Below are positions 55,454 to 63,507 of a stretch of DNA of 64,000 nt, piece by piece; the stretch's first letter is position 1, and every line of letters starts with the position of its first letter. The notes beneath the pieces were generated by a model. That model was not told where the DNA came from and did not search any database. It saw only the letters and a program-made list of their open reading frames with translations. This stretch comes from Agarilytica sp045430285 (GTDB lineage: Bacteria; Pseudomonadota; Gammaproteobacteria; Pseudomonadales; Cellvibrionaceae). The position numbers and the translations under genes are program-made. The stretch covers positions 366,839 through 430,838 of the forward strand of contig JAILXV010000004.1 of the NCBI GenBank assembly GCA_045430285.1, given 5' to 3'.

Positions 55454-58003
55454 ATGTCTAAGCTCAACAAACTTATTTTTATCTCTGTGCTGACAATTTT
55501 GTGGGGCTGTAATCTCCCCTCAGTATATGCATCAACTATTGTTTCAGCCGGTGGTGTTCTTTCAATTCAAGAAGTTGAAAATGGGGCTGCGGATGCTCTG
55601 ACCCTAGCAGTTCCGAATGCTTCAGGTATTTCGATTAACGAATTTGATTCGTTCGAAGTGGAGACAAAATCGTTAAAGCTCCTTAATTTTCCCTCATATA
55701 GAAATATTAACGGTCAGGATGAAGCTGTTAATGCGGCAGAGTTGATTATTATTCGGGCTGACCATGTCAAGATTCGTAATAACATTACGTTACTGGGCCC
55801 TGGGGCTGACATTGTATTTTTAACTAACACCCCGTCGGGTTCTATTGAGTGTGTATATTGCTCGTTTAACAATGTTATGCGCCTTGGATTGTTGGCTGCG
55901 TCTGGGGCTAATCTTTCTGCTGACGCGACGGACCTGGGAGTTCTAAACTCGGGGTCCGTGTCCGAGATAACCGTTACAGACTTATTTGCCCCCGGTGTTA
56001 TCGGGCTAGATATATTAACAAGCACGCTGTCATTGTCTGGAGATATAGATACTCACACTAATTCAATGACCGATTCGAGAGGTGGGTACACAGGTGTTGC
56101 ACATGGCAGTTTAATTATTGGCACAGCTTCCACGAACGTAATGATTGGTGATCTAGCTTGGAACTACGAAAATCATAAGATTGAATCAGTAAATGAAAGT
56201 TCTGAATCTCATGTGTTGAATGGCGTTATTAAGTCAACAGGTATTAAGGTTTCTGTTGTGGGTGATTTAGAGCTCAATACTATTTTGGATACAAGGACGG
56301 ATCTCATATCATCCGTAAGCTATAAAGAAGGAACTCATATTCCAATCGAAGGGGTGGAGGTATATACGTATGCTGGTGGTGCGTTGGACGTAAATGGAAG
56401 CTTGGTGTCTGGCGGCGTGGTTACACTTTCATCAACCGAAAACCTCGAGTTGGGAGGAGCGACCTATCTTGAGGCTAACAGAGTAGAATTGATAGCTGTA
56501 GACAACATTAAAAATTTAGGTGAGGTTCATGCAAACCATATTGCCCTAGGCTCAGATATTGTGGTTAACGAGGGCGGGTTGTACGGGGATCGATTATTAG
56601 AAGCGTGGGCTCAAAAAGAAGTAATGAACCAGTATGGCGGTCACATTTCTGCTGATACAGTGCGTCTTGTTTCGGAAGAGTCAGTTGTCAGAAACGGATC
56701 TCGAACACCCTATCGCTCAAAGAATTATGAGGCTGAGGGTGTTTTAGGGTTATTGCCAAATAGCTATGTGGCTGAATTAGACGCTACGAAAATAGGTACC
56801 TACTATTCGCTTAACTATAACCCAGCGACTGCTGTAGGAGTTGCTATGGCGGATAGCAATACAGCGCATATTGATGCTCGACAATTAGAAGTGCGTGCAG
56901 TGGGTTTTGAAAATATTAATCCTTATTATAAAAGTGTTGCTGATGATGAATCTCTTGTCTATTTGAGTCGAGACCGCTTGAATCAAGTGCGTGTGAGTGT
57001 CGAGGATTATTTGGCGATTGATGCCTCAAGTTACATAGTTAACTCATCCGCACAGATTTTACAGAATAGCCCTACCGGAATGGTAGCAATGCATACGGCG
57101 CTGTTCGCAAATGAACGTTATCGTGTCGAAACCATTTTAGACTATTACTCCTCAAGTGAAACCGATAATGATTACGATCCTCTTTTAACAGGTCAAAGCG
57201 GATCGTTAACGGTAACTGATGAAATTCTAGGGACGCGTACGGTTGCATATTCCCCTCCTGGGTCGATAGTCTCTATGGGGTATTTTGAAAATAAGTCCAC
57301 ACAATCATTCTTGAACAATACTGCATATGTGGAAATCTTTGGTAATGCCACTGTTGATACTCCTTACATAAAAGATTTTGGTTTTGAAAATCAGGGGGTG
57401 GCGAGAACAACAGCGTCAGGTCATTATACAAGTATTGCTTTTGATCAGTATGCAAGTGCGTCCGCATTTAGTCAGGCAACGCAAGCCGTTGATCCAAACG
57501 AGCTCGATTCGCTTTTTTACGTACATGGGGACTTTATTGCGAACGCTGATTATCTAGAGTTTGATGCGGATGCGCTTTTCGCGAATCATAGCCCATTGGA
57601 TCACTTCATCAATCAGACGATTGATATGTTAATCGAAGAAAACTACTCTCACCTTGGTGACGGTGATGTTTTATATAACGGTACCGAGTATTATCAAGAA
57701 GGACCTCCAGTTCCTATTAGAACGATCAATACGGTTAGAACTGACTGGACTTCGTATTCCGATCAGACAGATATAGACACGGCAAAAGAATCTGATGTAT
57801 TAACGATTCACCATATCGATGAGAAAACCAAAACAACAACTCATTACGGGTATATTGCTGGGGCAGAAGATGTGGTCGTTGTAGAAGATATTACACATAC
57901 CAGTACGGATACATTTTCGTTATTCGATGAGCTTAAGCGTTTGTATGACTCTATGATTGAATCACTATCAGAATTTTTTAACGAAGTAGTGTGGTGGGAG
58001 TAA
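55454..58003 (+). CDS. Filamentous-haemagglutinin-type exoprotein, part 1: TPS domain and beta-helix
   Basis: A 849-residue protein with a signal peptide (about residues 1-26, ending SVYAS). A region resembling the two-partner-secretion domain follows: LAVPNASGISINEFDSF, then GPGADIVFLTNTPSGSIEC, matching the NxxG-type and NPNGI-type boxes of FhaB/CdiA in altered form. The rest is rich in beta-helix-like V/I/L-G-D-L repeats. It ends WWE* four bases before part 2. Homologous proteins are normally one chain of over 2000 residues; here the chain stops early. No transporter gene (TpsB) lies nearby. The upstream gap 55178-55453 holds no clear gene. Confidence 0.75.
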   Translation: MSKLNKLIFISVLTILWGCNLPSVYASTIVSAGGVLSIQEVENGAADALTLAVPNASGISINEFDSFEVETKSLKLLNFPSYRNINGQDEAVNAAELIIIRADHVKIRNNITLLGPGADIVFLTNTPSGSIECVYCSFNNVMRLGLLAASGANLSADATDLGVLNSGSVSEITVTDLFAPGVIGLDILTSTLSLSGDIDTHTNSMTDSRGGYTGVAHGSLIIGTASTNVMIGDLAWNYENHKIESVNESSESHVLNGVIKSTGIKVSVVGDLELNTILDTRTDLISSVSYKEGTHIPIEGVEVYTYAGGALDVNGSLVSGGVVTLSSTENLELGGATYLEANRVELIAVDNIKNLGEVHANHIALGSDIVVNEGGLYGDRLLEAWAQKEVMNQYGGHISADTVRLVSEESVVRNGSRTPYRSKNYEAEGVLGLLPNSYVAELDATKIGTYYSLNYNPATAVGVAMADSNTAHIDARQLEVRAVGFENINPYYKSVADDESLVYLSRDRLNQVRVSVEDYLAIDASSYIVNSSAQILQNSPTGMVAMHTALFANERYRVETILDYYSSSETDNDYDPLLTGQSGSLTVTDEILGTRTVAYSPPGSIVSMGYFENKSTQSFLNNTAYVEIFGNATVDTPYIKDFGFENQGVARTTASGHYTSIAFDQYASASAFSQATQAVDPNELDSLFYVHGDFIANADYLEFDADALFANHSPLDHFINQTIDMLIEENYSHLGDGDVLYNGTEYYQEGPPVPIRTINTVRTDWTSYSDQTDIDTAKESDVLTIHHIDEKTKTTTHYGYIAGAEDVVVVEDITHTSTDTFSLFDELKRLYDSMIESLSEFFNEVVWWE

Positions 58004-58007
58004 GGAT

Positions 58008-61000
58008 ATGAAAACTAATAATCACTCAAATACAGCTTATATCCCAAAGACTTCTCGTAAAAGCTACAAAATACTAGCTTATACTTTAAGTTTGTTAACG
58101 GTAATTATTCCTGTTGCGCCCTCTTTTGCTGCGCAACTAGCAGATGGTCAAATTCAATATGAATTTGACTTGGATCCTGTGTATGAACGATTTGATTCTC
58201 CGGAGTTTCAATACCGTGCGCCCAGCTATATTGAAAGTTCAACCCCTTCAGCGGCGTCTATTGGTGAGTTCCACGGAAATATTGAAGTTGAACATAAGGC
58301 TGGTTTAGGAGAGCCTGTTTGGGTACCAATTAGTGGAGACATTACCTTTTTTGTTCCAACGTACCCACAGTATAAATATATTGGGACGCCGCTTGTTCAA
58401 AGCCGTTATATTCGGACGCAAATTAATGCACTGCTTGGACGCACCTTAATTGACTCAACGAATTCATTATATGAAACGGAAGTAGATCAACTTAATACGC
58501 TGTACGACAATGCTCTTTCATATATTAAAAACACACCAGGGCTCACTTTTGGCGATAAGCTTAATCGTGACCAAGATGGTAGTGGGCTTTCTCAAGATAT
58601 AGTGTGGCCAGAGTTGCGAACAGTGAATGGTGAGGACGTTATCGTTCCTGTTGTATATCTCACGCAAAGCACAATTGGTCAGCAGCGTGTTGAAAGAAAT
58701 GAAACGACTTTTAATGGTAATGTTTCGGTTGGTTCCCTTACTATTGAAGATGTCACGATAAATACTGGTCGTGAAAGTTTTATTCGGGTGGCCAATTCAC
58801 TCGTCAATAATGGCGGAACAGTTAGTTCTCCTGGCGATTTAAAAATTATTACAGGTGGTACATTTGCAAATCTATCCGGTCTTGTTGAGGCCTCTGATGG
58901 TGATTTAGTTATTGGCGCGCATAGCGTGCAAAACAGAACAATAGTCCATCGATACGATACGGGAAGTTCTCAAGGGCATCGTTTTGGTGATATTGCGAGT
59001 ATCGATGCGTCAAATGGGAGTGTCGTGCTTCGCAGCTATAGCGATATTGTTTTTACTGGGTCTAATGCAAGCGCACCCGACGGTTCATTATCTCTTGTTG
59101 CTGACGGTTCAATTTATCTTGGACCAGAACAGTTATTTTCTGGATCTCAAAACCAATATTCTTTCTTTGAATCAAGTCGTTCGGAAGTCTCTTATTTACA
59201 GTCACATTTAAGTGCAGAAGATACAATTGAGCTTATCGCCAATGGTGAGATTAGACTTGATGCGGCGTCTATTGTCAGTGATCAGGGGCATATAGAGCTG
59301 CTCGCCGGGCTGGGAATCCAGATCGAAAGTGTCATGGAGCAGAGCCAGTTTTATTTTCATGGACAATTTGGCCGAACCACACGAACGATTTCCTCGTACA
59401 AGACTACAGCGATTCGAACGCTGCTGGATGCGGGCGAAGATATTGTTCTTCGTACCGCATTTGGAGACATCAGCCTAAGAGCAGCAGAACTTAGCGCTCA
59501 AGAAACTTCTTTTGATGCTATTGGAGGCGGAATCAACCTGTTAATGGCGGTTGAGACAGACCAATACAATTACAGCGCTTTTAGTGAGGGTATGTTCACT
59601 ATCAGTAGTACTACACGTGGCCATGAAATCGAAACGGCCGTTCCTACCACGATTGTTGGTGGTGTACAGGCAGAATCCCTATACGGCTTAACGGTTGAGT
59701 ATGAGGGGGATCCAGATGCGACTCTTAATGAGCAAATCGAAACCTTAAGCCAGATTGAAGGTTTGGAATGGATGGCCGATATTCGTTCGAATCCAGATTT
59801 CCAAGACGTAAATTGGGAAGAGGTTGATACAATATACGAAGAGTGGGATAAGACGGAAAAGGCTCTTGGGCCACTGGCAATTGCCATCATTATAATTATT
59901 GTCTCAGTTTGCACAATGGGTGCGGGATCTTCAATGATTGGTGCTGCGGGCACTACTGGTGCAGGTACCACCGGTGCCGTATCTACTGCAGGGGCGATGA
60001 TGAATGCCGGATTTACGGCAATGGTTACAGCCGCGACGATTGCGACGGCGAACGCAGCGCTAAATGGGGCTGACTTTGGTGAGAGCGTTGAGGCCGGTTT
60101 TGAGGCAGTTCATGATGATGAAGGGCTGAAGTCTGTCGCAATTGCGATGGTGACCGCTGGTGTAATTCACTCTATAGATGCGCAGTTTTTTAATCCCGAT
60201 GCGACGGAATTACAAAATGTTGGGAATGCCGCGTATATAAGAGCCATTGAGCGTGGAGCGACGGAGAGTCAGGCGTTAATTCTTGCTAACGAGGCGATTA
60301 ACGCCGCGTCTGCAATGACTCTTGGTGCACAAGCCCTGCAGGTTCTTGCCCATTCAACAGCCTCTGCTGCAATTCAGACATTGATAAATGATGAGCGGCT
60401 TGGGGAGTTTAGTGAATACTTTCAGTCAGCTTTATTGCAAAACTCAGTCAATGTGATTGGCGAATACCTGACGGGAAAAATTGCCTCCGCAGATTCAAAT
60501 TTTGTTTTTGAGTATATGGCGTATGCGGCTACTGCTTGTATCTCTGGCGCGGCGCTGTCCTCCGACGATGAAGAAACCGATTCAGAAAGCGCATGTCTCA
60601 CGTCGGCTGGGATGAGCCTAATTGAGTCTTTATTGTCTAGTACGTGGGATCCCGAGGTCGACGAATTAGAAGCGGATCAACGTGAAGTAGCCGATTGGTT
60701 GCAGACGAATATTACGACCGATGTGGCTTTAGCCGATGTCGATGATATAGGTGCAATGATTAACGATGGACTGTTGCCAAAAGAAACACTGCTTAACGTT
60801 TCCGAGTTTAGCCGTATCAGGGCAGAGTTAACCAATATTACCCAGTCGGGCGCATCTGCTTCTAGGCTTTTGGCTACTGTAGGTGCTTATATTGTTGGTG
60901 CAGGAGCAGCCGAAGTTTCGATTGGTGAAGGGCTTGTTTCTGTTCAGTCTTGGGCTGGGTTTAATGAGCATTCCAATGAAGTAAGAAATGCGGCATTTAT

Positions 61001-62336
61001 ACATGAGATTTTGAGTCAGCAGGAGTTAATCACCACACTTGAGACTCAGAGTTATTCTGCGGCGCAACTTGCCGAAGAGGGGCTGATTCCATCAGAAATG
61101 ATTTTTGTGCCGCTGGAGAGCGATGATGTAGTTCCGGAAGGGATGATATCCACTGAGGAGTCTCTAAATGTTTTCGTCACAGGAACTGATCTTGCTTTTT
61201 TCGGTTTGTTGCATGATTTAGAGGCGGACCTCGCGTCTGGAAACCCTTATCAAAGCCAGATAAGTGAAGAGGCGCTGGAGTCTTTAGCTGAGGTATATGA
61301 CTACAACGAGCAGATTGGCACGAGTTTTATTTGGAACCTGAGAACTGTTGCGTTCAGAGAGGGGGTTGAAGAGGCTCTGTTTCAGTTTGATCGGGACATA
61401 ACTATAGCTGTCGAAATCGGGAATGTTACGAATGAAGAGGAGCTACGTTGGATTCTCGGTCATTACCAGGCTAGGTTTGAGGAGTTGCGTGCGACGACTC
61501 ATGTTCTGGATCTATATCAAGCTCCAGGGTTGATTGTACGCTTAAGTGCTAGGGCAGCGATTGATGCGGCGGGGACTGTTACCGATGGGATCGGTGCTGG
61601 CTTGAGTTATATGGCAAAGAAAGCCAAAGTGACTAGCATTTTGGATGCCGTGGTGGGGTTGAGTACTTCTGCCAGGGGGGCGCTTAAGACCTTACTTTTG
61701 AGGAATCCGAAGTTGCTTGACGCGATGGCGGATAATCCTGCGTTGGCTAATGCTTGGAAGATTCTTGATAGCTCAGGGTTTGATGGAGCGATCAAGAAAA
61801 GCTTGGACAACTTAGAAGATGTTAATGATTACCTTCTACGAAATCCTGACGGAGAGGTTTCTTTAACGGAAGCTTTGACTAATGGGTTGAGAAATTCGAC
61901 TGATGATATAAGCCATTTAAATGGCCGGAGCGCTCTTCCTCAGGAAATTTTGGATTCGGCTGTGAAGATTAAGCTGCACCGACTGGATATAAATCGCCCT
62001 TCAAGTGGAAATTTTGGTTATTTAGAAGGTGAAGTCGCTGGCGTTCAGGTTGACGCAAGGATGTGGTCTAGCGGTCCTGCCGATATCGCGACAGAGCCTC
62101 AAATATTTGAAGCCGTGGAAGTTGGCTGGTTAAGAAATACTGATTCAGAGTACAAAATGCTTAATCGATTAGCAGATGATTTGGGTGGTGTTTCCGGTAA
62201 TACCTACCCATCTATTACAGGAACGTTAAGAATCGTATCTGAGCGTGCGTATTGTGCCTCTTGTCAAGGTGTGATACAGCAGTTTAACAACATGTTTCCT
62301 AATATTAACTTGGTGTTGATCGATGGTGTTAGATAA
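58008..62336 (+). CDS. Filamentous-haemagglutinin/CdiA-like exoprotein, part 2, with a C-terminal deaminase-like toxin
   Basis: A 1442-residue protein with its own signal peptide (about residues 20-42, ending PSFAA). Next comes a region typical of the middle of FhaB/CdiA (RYIRTQINALLGRTLID, then LSQDIVWPELRTV and VPVVYLTQ). Beta-helix repeats follow, then a hydrophobic DUF637-like segment (about 618-870, PLAIAIIIIIVSV, MVTAATIATANAAL) and a helical linker. The last 130 residues resemble the cytidine-deaminase fold of bacterial toxins. DSE (1379-1381) would give the catalytic Glu, CASC (1416-1419) the zinc cysteines, and PNINLVLIDG ends the fold. The start has GGGAG nine bases upstream. It overlaps the putative immunity gene by 14 bases. 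Confidence 0.75.
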   Translation: MKTNNHSNTAYIPKTSRKSYKILAYTLSLLTVIIPVAPSFAAQLADGQIQYEFDLDPVYERFDSPEFQYRAPSYIESSTPSAASIGEFHGNIEVEHKAGLGEPVWVPISGDITFFVPTYPQYKYIGTPLVQSRYIRTQINALLGRTLIDSTNSLYETEVDQLNTLYDNALSYIKNTPGLTFGDKLNRDQDGSGLSQDIVWPELRTVNGEDVIVPVVYLTQSTIGQQRVERNETTFNGNVSVGSLTIEDVTINTGRESFIRVANSLVNNGGTVSSPGDLKIITGGTFANLSGLVEASDGDLVIGAHSVQNRTIVHRYDTGSSQGHRFGDIASIDASNGSVVLRSYSDIVFTGSNASAPDGSLSLVADGSIYLGPEQLFSGSQNQYSFFESSRSEVSYLQSHLSAEDTIELIANGEIRLDAASIVSDQGHIELLAGLGIQIESVMEQSQFYFHGQFGRTTRTISSYKTTAIRTLLDAGEDIVLRTAFGDISLRAAELSAQETSFDAIGGGINLLMAVETDQYNYSAFSEGMFTISSTTRGHEIETAVPTTIVGGVQAESLYGLTVEYEGDPDATLNEQIETLSQIEGLEWMADIRSNPDFQDVNWEEVDTIYEEWDKTEKALGPLAIAIIIIIVSVCTMGAGSSMIGAAGTTGAGTTGAVSTAGAMMNAGFTAMVTAATIATANAALNGADFGESVEAGFEAVHDDEGLKSVAIAMVTAGVIHSIDAQFFNPDATELQNVGNAAYIRAIERGATESQALILANEAINAASAMTLGAQALQVLAHSTASAAIQTLINDERLGEFSEYFQSALLQNSVNVIGEYLTGKIASADSNFVFEYMAYAATACISGAALSSDDEETDSESACLTSAGMSLIESLLSSTWDPEVDELEADQREVADWLQTNITTDVALADVDDIGAMINDGLLPKETLLNVSEFSRIRAELTNITQSGASASRLLATVGAYIVGAGAAEVSIGEGLVSVQSWAGFNEHSNEVRNAAFIHEILSQQELITTLETQSYSAAQLAEEGLIPSEMIFVPLESDDVVPEGMISTEESLNVFVTGTDLAFFGLLHDLEADLASGNPYQSQISEEALESLAEVYDYNEQIGTSFIWNLRTVAFREGVEEALFQFDRDITIAVEIGNVTNEEELRWILGHYQARFEELRATTHVLDLYQAPGLIVRLSARAAIDAAGTVTDGIGAGLSYMAKKAKVTSILDAVVGLSTSARGALKTLLLRNPKLLDAMADNPALANAWKILDSSGFDGAIKKSLDNLEDVNDYLLRNPDGEVSLTEALTNGLRNSTDDISHLNGRSALPQEILDSAVKIKLHRLDINRPSSGNFGYLEGEVAGVQVDARMWSSGPADIATEPQIFEAVEVGWLRNTDSEYKMLNRLADDLGGVSGNTYPSITGTLRIVSERAYCASCQGVIQQFNNMFPNINLVLIDGVR

Positions 62337-62610
62337 ACCTGAAGATGTATTGCACATAGCCACTAGTGATTATGAATTGATCAAAGGTGCGCTCAATAAA
62401 TTTAATAGTATTTATAAAACTGATTTGACGTATCTTGATTCGATTGATATTGACGGAGTTATGTTTAGTTATGTTTGTACTAAAGGCGCTAATATTGATA
62501 AGGTTTTTTTGTTTGGCGCATACTGTGGGGTATTGGAGTATAAGCGTAATCAGGAAGGAGATTCAGGGCCGATATGGGAGAAATCGGAAACCGAACTAAA
62601 GGGGTCGTAA
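62323..62610 (+). CDS. Putative immunity protein for the deaminase toxin
   Basis: A 95-residue, acidic, soluble protein of no recognised family. The assignment rests on position: it overlaps the end of the toxin gene by 14 bases on the same strand, the usual toxin-immunity layout. Its last residues (ELKGS) are encoded by the first copy of a repeat that recurs just downstream, so the native C-terminus may have been replaced. Confidence 0.6.
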   Translation: MVLDKPEDVLHIATSDYELIKGALNKFNSIYKTDLTYLDSIDIDGVMFSYVCTKGANIDKVFLFGAYCGVLEYKRNQEGDSGPIWEKSETELKGS

Positions 62611-62712
62611 CGAACTAAAGTAAAAGTAAAAAGGTGACAGATTTATTTTTCTGAACTAAAGGGGGCGTAACGAATATTTTTTAGCCAAAGCAAATTAAAG
62701 GGCTCGTAATGA
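62593..62712. repeat. Three dispersed 20-22 bp repeats plus a REP-like segment
   Basis: GAACTAAAGGGGxCGTAACGAA occurs at 62593-62614 and 62653-62674, spaced 60 bases. A weaker copy (AATTAAAGGGCTCGTAATGA) starts at 62693. Between the first two, 62629-62651 reads AAAAGGTGACAGATTTATTTTTC, which resembles REP-type sequences linked to RAYT (IS200-like) transposases. That link is from memory. No transposase gene is present here. Confidence 0.6.
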
Positions 62713-62761
62713 GTCCCATTAAAAAGTTGTAGAATAAGCGGTAAACGCTGTTGCAGGTTGG

Positions 62762-62934
62762 TGCACCACAAGGGTGCAATATTATAGTGGAAACTTTCCG
62801 TCTAACACTGAGTGTTTTTTGGTCGAACTTGCCGTAGGCAAGACCCCATCAGGTCCAGGGAGCGGAACTTCATTAAATAAAATCATGTGTTAGCTGGACA
62901 AGTGCCGTGTTTCACGGCGGATTTGTCCAGCTAA
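62762..62934. other. Palindrome-rich intergenic stretch before the cassette-like gene
   Basis: Within the gap 62611-62962 there are three exact palindromes. TGCACC/GGTGCA is at 62762-62778. CTTGCC/GGCAAG is centred near 62834. A nested hairpin has outer arms at 62890-62901 and 62923-62934 (12 bp) and inner GCCGTG/CACGGC at 62904-62918. GTCTAAC at 62800 and GTTAGCT at 62889 could be the ends of a degenerate attC site, but the pairing between them is poor. Confidence 0.55.
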
Positions 62935-62962
62935 TAATATTGTTATACCTAAAGAGGAATCG

Positions 62963-63373
62963 ATGGAGATAGCAAAATTTGAAAAGGATTATTGGGAATT
63001 GCGAGATGGTGAAAAATACCACTCTGACAACCCTGGTTCGTTTTGGATTCCGGAATTGGAGAAACGGGAATCATTAAAACGTGGGGATGCAGCAAAACTG
63101 ATTTTTGATATTGAATGTGATGATGAAGGTAAGATTATCATTCAAGGTGAACGTATTTTTGTAATAGTGTCAGAAGTAGTTGGGGATCAATATATTGGAA
63201 TATTAGACTCTCAACCGGCCTGCATAGAGAAAGGTCAAGATGATATTTATTTATGTTTCGGCGCGGAAATTCCTTTCGAGCCAAGACATGTAGTAGATAT
63301 AGCTCGGCCACCGGAAGAGTATATAGAATGGCAATTGGGTCAGCCTCCTGAAAGAATTTGGCCGCGCGAATAA
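62963..63373 (+). CDS. Cassette-like small soluble protein (possibly DUF2314-like)
   Basis: A 136-residue acidic protein with no signal peptide. A mid segment FVIVSEVVGDQYIGILDSQP, with a later FEPRHVVDI, recalls DUF2314-type or related immunity-like proteins (pattern: strand, G-x-x-Y-x-G-x-L-D-x-x-P, final H-x-x-D-I). The match is from memory and weak. It starts after GAGGAATCG and stops one base before an attC site, exactly the position of a gene in an integron cassette. Its function is unknown. Confidence 0.65.
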   Translation: MEIAKFEKDYWELRDGEKYHSDNPGSFWIPELEKRESLKRGDAAKLIFDIECDDEGKIIIQGERIFVIVSEVVGDQYIGILDSQPACIEKGQDDIYLCFGAEIPFEPRHVVDIARPPEEYIEWQLGQPPERIWPRE

Positions 63374-63484
63374 GTATAACAAACAGCTCAATCCGACCTC
63401 CACTGCGTTGTTCGTTTTGTGCTTTTCCGCTACGCTCGCACAAAACAATCAACTCCGTTCCGGCGGCTTAGCTGGGCGTTAGCA
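63374..63484 (+). other. Integron attC recombination site
   Basis: GTATAAC (63374-63380) and GTTAGCA (63478-63484) form the R boxes. Inside, CAGCTCAATCCG (63384-63395) pairs with CGGCTTAGCTG (63464-63474), leaving one extra C in the left arm: the extrahelical base expected in attC. A central hairpin GTTTTGTGC/GCACAAAAC (63414-63446) forms the variable end. The layout of spacers, arms and crossover G-TTA is as in chromosomal-integron attC sites. Confidence 0.82.
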
Positions 63485-63507
63485 GTAATTTTATTCATTG
63501 AGGTAAA

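Noticed and set aside
55454..62336. Exoprotein pair considered as a single gene broken by a frameshift
   Set aside because: The second gene has its own ribosome site and a clear signal peptide, and the end of the first does not continue into FhaB-like sequence in another frame.
62593..62712. Repeats considered as a CRISPR array
   Set aside because: Only three degenerate copies, uneven spacing, no cas genes; they look like REP or recombination repeats.
62890..62934. Nested hairpin considered as an attC site
   Set aside because: It has no AAC/GTT end boxes at the right distance and its arms match perfectly without an extrahelical base. Only the site at 63374-63484 has the full pattern.
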